A DNA stretch of 64,000 nucleotides from Diphasiastrum complanatum. Lineage: Eukaryota > Streptophyta > Lycopodiopsida > Lycopodiales > Lycopodiaceae. Location of the stretch: positions 62,178,978 to 62,242,977 of the forward strand of contig CM055092.1 in NCBI GenBank assembly GCA_029204225.1, in the 5' to 3' direction. The notes under the pieces were generated by a model, which was not told the origin of the DNA, did no database searches, and was given only the letters and a program-made list of their open reading frames with translations. The position numbers and the translations under genes are program-made. Below are positions 10,512 through 22,745 of this stretch, piece after piece. The first letter of the stretch is position 1. Every line of letters starts with the position of its first letter.

Positions 10512-12545
10512 AGTAAAATACAGTAGCATGACTGGAGGCAGATTAACATAAGATTAAGGAGAGTAGAGGAGATAAATTCAACAGTGAACTGTAGTCGTAA
10601 GCCTACAACATGAGAAGTAGAAATAGGTCTATGCTCTAATGGGCCTAAAATAAGAAAGGAAAGTAGTTAAAAATGGACTTTGGTTTAAAACTATTTGTAA
10701 ACTCAAGTTCTTATGACACATGGTTTTTGGAGCACTAAAAACCCTAATCGTAATGCATTTCATTTCTTGGAAATTTTACTACTTATAATTGTTTTCAGTC
10801 CACATTAAAAAAAAACATAAATTTTTAGTGGTAAGTCTAACTTCAGCGGAGTTTAGTACGTTAGAAAGCGCTCAACAAGTGCTTTCAAATAATATGCTAC
10901 ATGACATACTTCCAAGCTATGGTTAAAAAGTTAAGGCAAGTCATAAGTATGAAATTTTTATTAATCATTATTTTTTGAGTCCACATTAAAAGTGACATAA
11001 TTTTTTTGTGGTAAGTCCAATTTTAGTGAGATTTGGTGCGTTATAAAGCGCTTGACGAGCGCTTTCCATTGATATCTTACATGACATACTTTTGACGTAC
11101 GGTTAAATGGTTATTGCAAGTCAAAAGTATTAGTTGAAAATAGTGTATAATAATACAAAAGTGCATGTCTACCCAAAAAAGGTAGTGTCATAAGATGTAC
11201 CATGTTGTACCACCAAACCATTCTTTGATCCGCTTTCACATTCTAGAATGATCGTTAGCGCTAGCTCTTGCTTTCAACCATCTAATTCACAAAATCACAC
11301 ATTAGTAAAATAGGTGTTAGAAATACCTTGGAAGTGATCATTAAGATCCATTAGGTAGGTTTTACTTTCATTGATCCCCTCCCTTGAGAAGATAAGCCTC
11401 AAGAGGAGAAAATCTAGAGCCAAAGAAGCTTAGATAATCCAAGAAGAGGATCATAGCAAAACCAAAACCCCAAAAAGAGATAAAAAAAGGAAGAACCATC
11501 ACCCCCTCTCTAAGCCACTCCATCTTTAGATCCAACACCAAGATTGACACCCTTGGTAGGCTTACATCCCATCTTAGATTCGTAGTTTAACCCCCTCCTT
11601 GGATCGAAGCCCATACTACATCGATACTCACCCGGTTGGAGATCCAAGACCCTTCTTTGCCCTCTTGATCACACCAATTAGGGAGGCATAGAAAGGGTCC
11701 AACAAGGACATCGGTTATGTTCATCGAAAGAAAAATTGAATTTGTAAATGCTTCAAAGAACTCAAAGCTAATTATGAAATTCAAACTAGCAAATACCATC
11801 ACTTGAAAGTCCATTTGTTTTATCACATTTGTTGATGACTATTCTAGGTAGACATCGGTCATGTTCATCAAAAGACAAACTAAATTTGTGAATGCTTCAA
11901 AGAACTCAAAACTAATTATGAAATTCAAACTAGGAAAAAGCCTCAAGGCACTTCAAATTGATGGAGGAAAAAAATGCATTCCTACAAAATAGAGAAATGG
12001 CATTGATGAAACAAAAGCCAAAACCCGAATGGATACAATCAGGTTGATGATGAATTTCACAAAGCTATGCACAAAGTTTTTGGACTGAAGTTGTAGCCAC
12101 CAACTTCTTGAGCTTGGTTTGAAAGAGCTAATTCTTATTTGATTCAAATAAACTTGATCTTTTACTACTGTTGCCAACATAAATGTTGATATAAAGCATT
12201 TCAATTCGAGATATTTGACTATTGCCCACTAGGTAGTTGATACATTAGTTCTTAGTAGTAGCTCAAGTAGTACAAGGGATTAAATCAAACCTTCATATAG
12301 AGTTTGATATTTTAGTTCTTAAAATCAGTATATTCAGGGTAACAAAGGCATGACATTGTGCTACAATGGTAATATTTCTGAAGCTAGAACAACTTATGGA
12401 TAGACTTCTCATACTGGAGACATGATTAAGATTCTAGAAAGACCACCTTATACCAATACTCCTATCTGGCAAAAGTCCCAATTTTGGCCACCAAAGAAGT
12501 TAGTTGGATTAAGTTATTATTGCATGATTTATTTTTATAACAGCT
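10512..12545 (+). pseudogene. Copia-V relic, copy 1
   Basis: This copy begins with the flank common to four loci ('agtaaaatacag...'). Its 11825-12000 stretch reads on plus like a copia integrase core (FVDDYSR, ...FIKRQ..., KALQIDGGKKCIPTK) with stops. At about 12205-12240 it gives a YVDD-type box decayed to V(V)D. The element is very old. Copies: 14467-16950, 55969-56760 (partial) and 60758-63950. It is truncated at 12545 against Copia-II gag. Confidence 0.6.
10795..11140. repeat. Two-unit tandem repeat of about 170 bp
   Basis: Two diverged units start 'cagtccacattaaaa' (about 10797) and 'gagtccacattaaaagtgac' (about 10977). Each contains 'gtggtaagtc', an 'agcgct...acgagcgctttc' block, 'acatgacatactt' and 'ggttaaa...caagtcaaaagtat'. 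The same pair recurs at about 14975-15320 and 61815-62155. Confidence 0.75.
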
Positions 12546-13262
12546 TCTTCTTTGTTTGCGAATTCGGCTATTCTTTGTGCTGTGCTAGTTTCTGGTCTTG
12601 CTTTGATTTCTTCGGGCCTTTATTTTTCTCCTGCTTAGTCATGCTCTTGTTGGTGTGCAAAGCATGAGAATCAGCTGAGGAACTAGATGCTTCGTTCCTC
12701 CGCGTATTTTCCTGCAACAACATTATAATGACTCTCGAAAGAGTCAATTTTGGATGTGTCATGATGATCTTCACCCAGCTGTCATGTGAGCTTGGCAGGC
12801 TTGTAAGAAGTGGCATCACTGTGTCTTGATCGTCTATGACAGATCCGATAGCGGCCATTTGCTTCAACAGGTTCTTGAGTTGGTTGATGCGATTCTGCAA
12901 GAAATCACCATTCGCCATCTTGAGCAAGTAGAATTTCTTCTTGAGATGTAGCTTCGAAGCTATATCTCGCACTTCGTATAATGTGCTCAAAATGTCCCAG
13001 ACTTCTTTAAATGTATGGGCTTTGGATACACGGTCGATTTGAGTATCCGAAATATTGAGGATGGTCGACGTGAATGCCTTTCCATCCTTCAGCTTCCATC
13101 TGAAGATTGTTGTGTCATCAACATCGGGTTTCCCTTCTGCACCTGTAACTACAACTCCTTAGCCATTAGCACTATTTTCATCTTAGATTTCCACAGATGG
13201 TAATTGGCTCCATCAAGCTTGTCCATGATAGGACTGGCTTGCCCTTGGGAATCCATATGAAA
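12546..13262 (-). pseudogene. Copia-II gag, copy A
   Basis: On minus the start reads MDSQGQASPIMDKLDGANYHLW from 13253, followed by the gag (UBN2-like) domain and a lysine-rich tail (NKSMTKQEKNKG). The clear open stretch is 12568-12990. The upstream part is frameshifted and the zinc knuckle is cut off at 12546, where Copia-V sequence begins. A pol half of the same family lies at 9001-10385. Confidence 0.8.
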
Positions 13263-13398
13263 GATTAGTCTAGGTCATAGGAATAATTATCAATGACTTA
13301 AGTATGCAAATCTGGTGCTAAATTACAGAACAAGAAGACAAATACTCTATCAACTAGTAGAGTCTTGTTACTATGGAAGCTTATCAGGCTACAGAATA

Positions 13399-13410
13399 GC
13401 TCTGATACAA
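13399..13410 (-). promoter_or_regulatory. Copia-II primer-binding site (decayed)
   Basis: The complement of 'gctctgatacaa' resembles the copia primer site TGGTATCAGAGC (initiator Met tRNA) with one change. It sits directly next to the LTR start at 13411. The better-kept homologue is at 54940-54951. Confidence 0.6.
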
Positions 13411-14466
13411 TGCTGGAAAGAGGACATGAACCGAAGATTACTCGAAAAGAAACGAACATGAAAAGAAGCGAACTCAAAACTCAAAGAGAAACGAACTTGA
13501 AAAGAAGTGAACTCGAAACTCGAAGAGAAACAAACTCGAATGAAAAATGTTTGTGCATAGAGGAATAAGGTATCTCACTCTTTCCTCAAGCATGACTACG
13601 CCTATCAGACTCGAACAGAACATTAGTGATAGAAATCATGTTTGACGTGATTATGTAGCCAAACGTTAAGTATCAAAAACATCAGAAAGATAATTTGTCG
13701 CGTACAACTAGAAAAATTATTAGTCGCAACTTATTTGTGAAAAGCTAGACTGATAATTAGTCGCGAAAAGCAAGACTAAATATTACTCATGAACAGCTAG
13801 ACTAATAATAATTCGCGAAGATCAGACTACCAGATTAAGTAATAAGAAAGCCAAATAGAATGTAGAAAAGCATTGAAATATTGACAAAAATCTGAACGCA
13901 GAACAAACAAAGCTGAATTCAGATTAACTATAACGAAATATGCATGCCAATAATGCAGGTGAGCACAAAACAATAGCGGACATAATTGCTTGCTTCACAA
14001 AGCTAATCACATAATTTGTAAAAGGTGATGAACCTATTACTGACAATACATCTGGAAGAAAAGAATCAATGCGCGAAAGCATCTACAATATTTGTCTCTA
14101 ATTATCAGTGATGTTGCGCAGGTGAAGAAAGTACAAAAGTGGATGTGTTGTCTGTGGGAGATTGTGGGTGGTTGTTGTCGATGTCAAATCTGATTGCACA
14201 ATACATGAGATGAGCGTGAGAAGGCCGCGATGTCAGCCTTCGCTAAACTTAATGTTGATGAAACTGCGAAAAATGTGACACTCTCACAAATGCCTTAAAC
14301 ACTGATTTACAACGTACCTTCGTTTTTTCTATAAGGGCACCTTTGGCATTTGTAAGGCAGTGTCGCCTTTTTCTCCTGTGGAAATTTACTTGTATTTATG
14401 CAGACAGTCGCGTTTTATTCGCCTGTCTTATTTTACATGTAAATATGCAGACTGTGCGACAACACA
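13411..14466 (-). mobile_element. Copia-II 5' LTR, copy A
   Basis: The LTR runs from 'tgctggaaagagg' to 'gcgacaacaca', giving TG...CA ends on minus, about 1056 bases. It contains two internal arrays: 'gaactcgaa'-type words (13440-13545) and 'agctagactgataattagtcgcgaa'-type words (13690-13820). The outer boundary is tentative, because all four copies share the same flank beyond it, so the LTR could be longer. Confidence 0.6.
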
Positions 14467-16950
14467 AGTAAAATACAGCAGCATGAACGGAGGCAGATTA
14501 ACATAGGATTCAGGAGAGTAGAGGAGATAAATCCAACAGTGCATTGTAGTCGTAAGCCTACGACATGAGAAGTAGAAGTAGGTCTATTCTCTAATGGGCC
14601 TAAAATAAGAAAGGACCCAAAGTAGTTAAAAATGGAATTTGGTTTAAAACTATTTGTAACTCGAGTTCTTATGACACATGGTTTTGGGTGCACCAAAAAC
14701 CCTAATCGTAGCTTTGTCTATAAGTAGGGATGTGACACAATTTGTGATTTACTTTTCATTGTCAAGGATAGCGATTGAGAGAGAGAAGAGAAGCCTCCTC
14801 CTATTTTTTCTTACATTGTGAAGCCCTCCTCTTTTGCTATTGTATGACTGATTGTGGATGAGTGAATGCTTGAATGTTTTTGTTAATCATGCTAGGCTAA
14901 AAGCATGGTTTGGTGGCACAAAAAAAGAACCCATTTTTCATTGTACATTTTGGAGATTTTACTACTCATAATTGTTTCCAGTCCACATTTTAAAAAAAAC
15001 ATATATTTTTAGTGGTAAGTCCAATTTCAGCGCAGTTTAGTACGTTAGAAAGCGCTCGACAAGTGCTTTCAGATGATATTTTACATGACATACTTCCGAG
15101 CTACAGTTAAAAAGTTATGGCAAGTCAAAAGTATGAGAATTTTATTAATCATAATTTTTTGAGTCCACATTAAAAGTGACATAATTTTTTTGTGGTAAGA
15201 CCAATTTCAACAAAATTTGGTGCATTAGAAAGCCTTGACAAGCGCTTTCTATTGACATGTTAGATGACATACTTTTGATATACGGTTAAAAAGTTATTGC
15301 AAGTAAAAAGTATTAGTACAAAAGAGCATTTCTACCCAAAAAAGTGCCATGTTGTACCACCAAACCATGATTTTAGACACTATCACATTCTAGAATGATC
15401 ATCAGCGGTAGCTCTTGCTTTCATCGATCTAATTCACAAAATCACACATTAGTAAAATAGGTGTTAGAAATCCCTTGGAAGTGATCATTAAGATCCATTA
15501 GGTAGGTTTTACTTTCATTGCTCCCCTCCCTTGAGAAGATAAGCCTCTATTGAATTTGTAAATGCTTCAAAGAACCCAAAGCTAATTATGAAATTCAAAC
15601 TGGCAAATACCATCACTTGAAAGGGCCATTTGTTTTATCACATTTGTTGATGACTATTAGACATCGGTCATGTTCATCAAAAGAAAAACTAAATTTGTAA
15701 ATGCTTCAAAGAACTCAAAGCTAATTATGAAATTCAAACTAGGAAAAATCCTCAAGGCACTTCAAATTGATGGAGGGAAAAAATGCATTCCTACAAAATA
15801 GAAAAATGGCATTGATGAGACAAAAGCCAAAACCCTAATGGATACAATCAGGTTGATGATGAATTTTACAAAGCTACGCACAAAGTTTTTAAACTGAAGT
15901 TGTAGCCACAAACTCCTTGAGCTTGGTTTGAAAGAGCTTATTATTTGATTCAAATAAACTTGATCTTCTACTACTGTTGCCAACATAAATGTTGATATAA
16001 AGCATTTCAATACGAGATATTTGACTATTGCCCACTATGTAGTTGATACATTAGTTCTTAGTAGTAGCTCAAGTAGTACAAGAGATTAAATCAAACCTTC
16101 ATATAGAGTTTGATATTTTAGTTCTTAAAATCAGTATATTCAGGGTAACAAAGGCATGACATTGTGCTACAATGGTAATATTTCTGAAGCTAGAACAACT
16201 TATGGATAGACTTCTCATATTGGAGAAGTGATTAAGATTCTAGAAAGACCACTTTAAACCAATACTTCTATCTAGCAAAAGTCCCAATTTTGGCCACCAA
16301 GGAAGTTTTTTGGATTAGGTTATTATTGCATAATTTAACTTTATACTACATATTTTATAATGTTTTTTCAAATAAAATTTAAAACATTTGCATGTTAATT
16401 CTTGAGAGTATTGAATTTTATATCGCTCAATGTATATGATCCAGCAATATCATTTCTATTTTGAAGAAATACTCTACCTCTTGTAACACTCTACATTTAA
16501 CCTACAAAATTACTCACAAATTATGAGAGTCTGCAGATTTACTCATAAAATGAAGGTGTCTACAAATTTACTCCTAAAGTTGGACAATTTGTAGAAATAC
16601 ACGATATTATGCTAAAGGTAATACATCTATATGATATATTGAATATGCGTACCTATGCTTTTGTAACTTGATGGAGAGTATAAATTTTGTATATAATGCC
16701 ATTATTGCAATTAAGTGGCCAACAAAATATAGATCATCATCTAGCTAGTAGACTCATGCACACATTATGCTAAGCATTAAAGCAAATCCTATACAATAAT
16801 GTCATCAATTAGACTCAAGTCATTGTTGTCTGAACACCATCACCATGGTGTACTTTATTCACATGAATAAGCTATTAAGCTTCAAGCCATGCACAAATGA
16901 ACTAAAAAATTCCAATTGGTTTTGAATGGGTAAAAACCCAATGAATTCAG
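14467..16950 (+). pseudogene. Copia-V relic, copy 2
   Basis: This is similar to copy 1 and to 60758-63950. It includes a promoter-like 'tataagtag' at about 14720, the two-unit tandem repeat (14975-15320), a decayed integrase core around 15640-15810 and the 'tatttgactattgcccactatgtagttgatac' RT-like box near 16020. The tail from 16350 to about 16950 is AT-rich, has no ORF and matches 63260-63930 closely. Confidence 0.6.
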
Positions 16951-17028
16951 TTCATTGACTGTTCAGATCTGCCCATTGTTTCCGGATCCAGATTCCAGAT
17001 ATCTCTTGCACTCACAAATAATAAACTA

Positions 17029-17050
17029 TCTCTCTCTCTCTCTCTCTCTG
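17029..17050. repeat. (CT)n microsatellite
   Basis: A run of about ten CT dinucleotides lies just downstream of the carbonic anhydrase gene. A longer CT run follows the same flanking words at the right end of the window. Confidence 0.9.
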
Positions 17051-17127
17051 CATTTTATCCATGTTTTGAGACTCCTTTCTCTACCTCCGCTGTGTGTGAA
17101 AGTGCATCCAAGAAAATTCAACATGAT

Positions 17128-18926
17128 TTATGATGTAGTGATGCTGCTCACTTTCAAGTCCACTGTCCACTGCTCCAAGGATCCCTCAAGAAAGTCATAG
17201 TGTGCTCCATGCAATGAAACTTTCCCATCTCTCACCGCATCTCTCACCCATGGAAATGTCAGTAGATTTGTCAATGACAGATTCACAGATTCCTGCATAG
17301 TACAACCAATTCTTCCTCATCATTTTTGTCTTCATCAATCTTACAACAGACGTAATTGTGATCACAGTACTAGGAATCCATGTGTGCTTCGAAGATTTTG
17401 ATTAGCAGAATTTAGGTTCACCTTTTCACAGTGTGTACACTGTTTTCCAATATCGGCATCAGCTATGGTTGCTAAAGTGCGAGCACAGGCAGGTTCACCG
17501 ATTAGTATCCAGCCTTCAATGAAGTCACTGGGTACAAATTTGCATAGTTGATCTTGCATCAGGGCTGTTAGTTCTTATTTGTACTTCGTTCAGTAAGACC
17601 TGAAGTAGCTATTCTATAGCTACACCACGGCAAAAGAGCTTTACTACTAGGGCTCACGAGAAATTGTACCTCCAGGGTTTTCCATTGACGCCATGTGAGA
17701 TAAGAGCATGGATGCCTCCGCAGCGACTATGCCCAATCACTAGTATGTTTGACACCTGCACAAGACAATCGACCATGAAAATTTGGTGATAAAGAAAAAT
17801 AACGACTGCATGCCTGTTGGATCGGATCATGGGCAGCTCAGCATTTAAACAGCAAAAGAATTTATTCTCTTAAGACGTCACTATAGCTCACCTTCAGGTG
17901 CAGCACACCATACTCTAGAGCTGCACTACTTCCGGGATAGCCTGACTGCATGACAGAAAGGGGCTCATGAGCGAATCTTTCGATAGAGGTTTAGTTGCTT
18001 AGAGTACCTCTTTGCTTAACATACCTAGACAGATTCTGTGCAGCTGAGCGTAATAGTATTTATGGAAATTAGGGGCTTGTAGAGAAACTACCTTATCCCA
18101 AGGAGGGATCATGTTGGCAACATTTCTTACAACAAATGCCTCTCCTGGCTCAAATCCCAAAATTGTAGTGGGGCAAACACGAGAATCTGAGCAGGCAAAC
18201 ACCATAAACTGCAAAATCCAAATGCTTCTTGTTGTGACATTATCATCTGCTACAACCCAGATCATCCATCCTACAAATATTCTGAATCTGTATGGAAAGC
18301 CAGTGCACATGACAATACGACGTTGGTTCAAGGGTACATTACCCTCGGGCTCTGGCCTTTCTTCAGTTGGTTGAACAATTCGGGCTGCTTCCTGCAAAAA
18401 TCGTGAAGATAAAAGCTTTTTGTATGCGTTTTCCATTTGCAATTGGAAGAGAAGGAACGAAGGCATTAGGAAAATTTCTGTGCAGTGTTGAAGCCTTATA
18501 TATATCACAGATGGATTGCACGTCCCTGTGTGTAGAACAAACGAACTTTACACGATGTATAGCAGCAATGATGTGATTAAAAGCTTACAAGAATTTTTGT
18601 GTCTTAAATTTCAAGCTCACTGAATTCTTCAGCAAGTTGCTCAAGCCGTGTTGCGAGAAGGTTGCGAAGACTGGGCTTCTCCCTGCGCATAATTCAAAAG
18701 GCGCCGGAAGTATCTTAGAGCCACTAGAACTCTCAGAATAAGCATCTTGATTGTCCAGATAGCCAAGAAGCGGATCGATCTAAGAAATCAACAATCACAA
18801 TGGATGAACGGCGTGAAACATAGTCGGCTAGAAGCATGAGTAGTTAGGGGTGTAAGAAAACGGTTATTACTTTGATAATTTAAGAATCTTTTGCTGGGAT
18901 TCCTCAAACATGTCCGCTGCCGCCAT
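17128..18926 (-). CDS. Beta carbonic anhydrase (multi-exon)
   Basis: Beta carbonic anhydrase interconverts CO2 and bicarbonate using a zinc ion. Confident minus-strand exons, each with AG/GT borders and agreeing phase, are 18391-18343 ([16 protein letters not shown]), 18208-18092 ([11 protein letters not shown]...), 17945-17892, 17755-17670 (VIGHSRCGG), 17527-17422 (DFIEGW...CTHCEK) and 17292-17128 ([12 protein letters not shown]..., stop TAA). The zinc ligands Cys (CSDSR), His and Cys (HSRC) and the Asp/Arg pair are all present, and no break was seen in these exons. A further exon, 18779-18589 (ending KFKTQKFL), fits in phase. A possible first exon is 18926-18871 ([13 protein letters not shown]...), but its phase does not match, so the N-terminus and any targeting peptide are unresolved. 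This is the only recognisable non-transposon gene here. Confidence 0.88.
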
Positions 18927-18939
18927 TTGATCCCACTGC

Positions 18940-19545
18940 TGCAATCACTGATCAGAAGCAAGAGCCAAAAATTGCTAAGAACTTTGACAAATTAGCAGTT
19001 TAGTATATAATATTTGTGATCTACAGTTGCTAGATATGGATCGATGTACTGTTGATAATCCGGTACGCTTGACTAGTTCCGCATTTAATGCAGATGAGCG
19101 AAAAGTCTCCCTAATTTCCACTTTGAAATGTACAGCCAGAAGTATGGTGAGGAGAATAACCTGAGAATAGATTTTCCTGTCCGCAAACGGAAAATGCAAT
19201 CCTGGAAAGCTCAGTCGGTGCTCAGCTCAAGGAAAGTGGAACTGTACTGAAAAGTTGCAACGTTAGCCCTACATGTTTCAACAGTATCGATCAGGACAAC
19301 GATCCAAAATGGTGAAGCACTGAAGGTACTGCCTGGAGAGGCGGGGTGAAAGAAGAAAATACCCGAAATTACACAGTCAAACACGATATCAGATTTCTAA
19401 TTAGAAGGTGTATATATCAGGCTGCAGGTAGCTGAGCTGATAAACTATAATTAAGCAGCCAAGCAAGTGCATAATACCGACTTCTTCCTCTGGACTTACT
19501 AGCGCATTCTGAGAAAGCATAGCCAATTCCGCGATCCTATCAGAT
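18940..19545. other. Upstream region of carbonic anhydrase; no gene seen
   Basis: No supported ORF or repeat was found. It should contain the promoter and 5' untranslated region of the minus-strand carbonic anhydrase gene, but no specific element was recognised. Confidence 0.4.
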
Positions 19546-19549
19546 GTTC

Positions 19550-19860
19550 TATTCCTTGCACTTACAACCCATATTAAAACGGGGGAGCGTAAGCCCGCAA
19601 GGGTGATGCGGCAACCATCCACCGGTAGGTGGGCTGGCCGTACCACCCATCCCACAGGGGGATGGGCTCTGCACCCTCACGTGGGGTGCATGCACTCTCA
19701 CGTGGGGGTGCGTGGGGTTGCATGGCATCGAGTGAAACAAGAATATACTCAACATTAGGTCTCCTGTTTTTATATGTGGTTTTCTTGAATTGGGGAAGCG
19801 TAAACTGCAACCCCACTTGAGGGTGCACAGCCCATCCCACCGGTTTTAGACAGATTTTTT
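19550..19860. other. GC-rich island of unknown nature
   Basis: This block is clearly more GC-rich than its surroundings and is full of short related words (ccatcccac, ccaccggt, ggtggg, cacgtgggg), some in inverted order. Partial repetition of 'gcgtaa..gcaacc' and 'catcccaccgg' occurs at both ends. It could be a small non-autonomous element. No target duplication was found. Confidence 0.4.
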
Positions 19861-20099
19861 GATCAGCCTTCAAATCAACACAGACATAGACGACGTAATA
19901 GAATTAGTGTTGTTCTAATGTATACATAGAATCAACATGCTTATGAGATAAAAGAACACGTGTCAATCACATGGGATTGGACAAAAATGTGGACAGGTGT
20001 TTGTGAATAACAAAAATAAATAAATAAAAAAAAAGCAACGTGTCTTTGTGCTTAAGCTAGGGCAAAATCTAGGTAATGCCTCCAAGATGCAAGGCAACC

Positions 20100-20145
<46 letters not shown>

Positions 20146-20637
20146 GTACCTCACTCTATCGCTATATCGCTATTTCTCTCCTCACAATTAGAAAACCCTA
20201 AAAAATTGAAAAAATCGCACCCTCTCTCTCGTGATCCTCTCTTCCTCTCTCTTCCCATCGTGATCTCATACATTCTCTCTCCAGAAACTTCTTGCCATCT
20301 GCCATTGTGATTTTATACTTTCTCTTTGTAGAAACTTCTTAAAACACGCGTTTTCTCACTTCAACGGATGTTCAACCGTCTTTCAATTGCCCGTGGACCA
20401 ATGAGGCGCTCCGAGACACATTTTCTTCACAACAGCCTACATTCTTCTTCTTCTTCTTCTCTCTCTCTCTCTCTCCAACACCTCACTATATGCTATTTCT
20501 CTCTTCACAACTAGAAAACCTTACAAACCCGAAAAAATCGCACCCTCTCTTGCGATCCTCTCTTCCTCTCTCTTCCCATCGCGATTTTATGCATTCTCTC
20601 TCGAGAAACTTCTCTTTCTAGAAGTTTCAAAAAATAC
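20100..20637 (+). repeat. Pyrimidine-rich region, duplicated in tandem
   Basis: Two copies, about 20105-20395 and 20455-20680, share the order CT run, 'cctcactat..gctatttctctc', 'aattagaaaacc', 'gaaaaaatcgcaccctctc', 'gatcctctcttcctctctcttcccatcg' and 'tttcaattgccc'. It lies directly before the helicase ORF and looks like a duplicated 5' untranslated or promoter region. A CT microsatellite occupies 20104-20143. Confidence 0.7.
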
Positions 20638-21330
20638 ATGTTCTCTTTAAGTGATTTTCAACTGCCTTTCAATTGCCCAAATTGTTCTACAAGACCAACT
20701 CTTGCAAATGATAACTCTGATGTCACAATTTTATGTTCACACGAAGAAAATGTAAGAAAATATAACAAATACGCATTGCAAAAAATCTTTCAAGAAAATG
20801 GCATTACAAAAGTGCCCCTGAAAACAAATGCAGCAGACAAGACGGAATTGAAATCATGGCTTGAAGATTGTACATTCCATCAATTGGTGGAAATTGCGAC
20901 AAATGCAAAGGTCATGATTCTTGCAAATTTGGACATACAAAATGGAGTTGTAAATGGAGCAATTGGAACAATCGAAGACTTCATGTGGTCAAAAAATGCC
21001 AAGGAAATAGACTCTATTATAACTAAACTTGATACAACGTCCAATAGAAAAATAAAAGTTTCTCCATCCACAGTACGCAAAATTAGATATGATTCAAAAA
21101 CCTACTACAAATGTACCTTCCCACTGACATTCGCATATGCCATCATAGCCAGAAATCCCAAGCACAACAATCCATGGCACTGCCATTCTTGACATTCAAA
21201 AAACATAGTGCCTAGGCCTAACCTATGTGATGATGTCTCGCGTCACCAAACGAGAACACATTTTCATCACACGTAAATTGACTCGTGACGATTTCGATCC
21301 AATATCACCTATTGTAAGTGAACAGAACAT
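20638..21330 (+). pseudogene. Pif1-like helicase, C-terminal part
   Basis: The open stretch 20638-21192 matches the C-terminal half of Pif1/Helitron-type helicases: LCSHEENVRKYN, then KVMILANLDIQNGVVNGA (about residues 90-107), the usual 'R' linker and FAYAI. A frameshift near 21140 then shifts frame. The next frame gives IHGTAILDIQK and LTYVMMSRVTKREHIFITRK (helicase motifs V-VI region) with two stops. The Walker A and B half is missing, so it is truncated and inactive. A donor-like GTAAGT at about 21314 follows FDPISPI. The exons at 21494-22120 continue on the same strand. Confidence 0.8.
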
Positions 21331-21493
21331 TTTGTCAATCTAATTTCTCTCTATCAATACAACTTCACCTTCCTGCCTTTCATGGAATAAAATGAAGTGC
21401 GTGCATTTTTTTAAAATTATTTCTAGTATTTATTTTCTATGTGCCATATGTAACGCACATGTTTTGCCATTTCTTCCTTCTGTTTGAAAACAG

Positions 21494-22125
21494 GTCATCA
21501 ACATGACAACACGAGATTACGGAGGCAGAAGAGGTACATCATTTTCTTTTTGTTCTTTCATGTAATGCAATGTCCCAAAAAATGTATCCATAGCTTTTTT
21601 GCATTCTATTGTCACAGTGATATATATATTCTCGAATTCTTTGATAGTTGTTTCGCAAACTGAAAGAGAAAACAAAAACGTCAGTAGGTGTGGCTTCGGA
21701 GCAACTTGACGAGGTATGTATTTGTCCCTCCACACGACAGATGTTTCTTTTGAATGCATGTGGGATTGAACCGAGTGAATTCAAGCACAGCTTCCTCAAC
21801 AACTACACAATGAGCACCTTTATTACATCGCAAAAACATGCTAGAGAAGCTTATGTGCATCAACATCATGGAGATCCTATAGAAGGTACAAAATTGTATT
21901 TGTTTTTCTTTTTTTCTCATTTTCTTTATATTCGTTATTGGCATTTTCAACTTACAAAAATGGCATGATTTCTATGTTGTATTTCTAGAATTTCTAAAGC
22001 ATTTTTACAAGTTGTTTGCGATTCCAATTCCAGCCTCAATACCAACAAATCGAGCTACTATTCGACATTTCGAAGCCCACTCTGACCATGGATACTATGT
22101 GATCCGCAACTTGTACTTTGGGTAA
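21494..22125 (+). pseudogene. Exons downstream of Pif1-like helicase
   Basis: Inferred exons with AG/GT borders: 21495-21533 (VINMTTRDYGGRR, with splice-like 'aaaacag' before it); about 21649-21713 (LFRKLKEKTKTSVGVASEQLDE); 21740-21882 (MFLLNACGIEPSEFKHS... to HHGDPIE before GTACAAA); and 21990-22122 (FLKHFYKLFAIPIPASIPT... to RNLYFG before GTAAAAT). Function unknown. The last exon and its upstream intron match the minus-strand exons that precede the GIY-YIG domain at 6330, 43770 and 58950. Confidence 0.5.
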
Positions 22126-22156
22126 AATACTGCAATTTCTCGCTGGAGAGAGATGA

Positions 22157-22745
<589 letters not shown>

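Noticed and set aside
14433-14696. Minus ORF near the Copia-II LTR end
   Set aside because: Falls in LTR flank with a promoter-like plus orientation and is not kept open in the other three copies.
18111-18374. Plus-strand ORF over the carbonic anhydrase exons
   Set aside because: Shadow of the minus-strand exons, with no family resemblance.
19963-20154. Arginine/glutamate repeat protein on minus
   Set aside because: It is a translation of a CT microsatellite.
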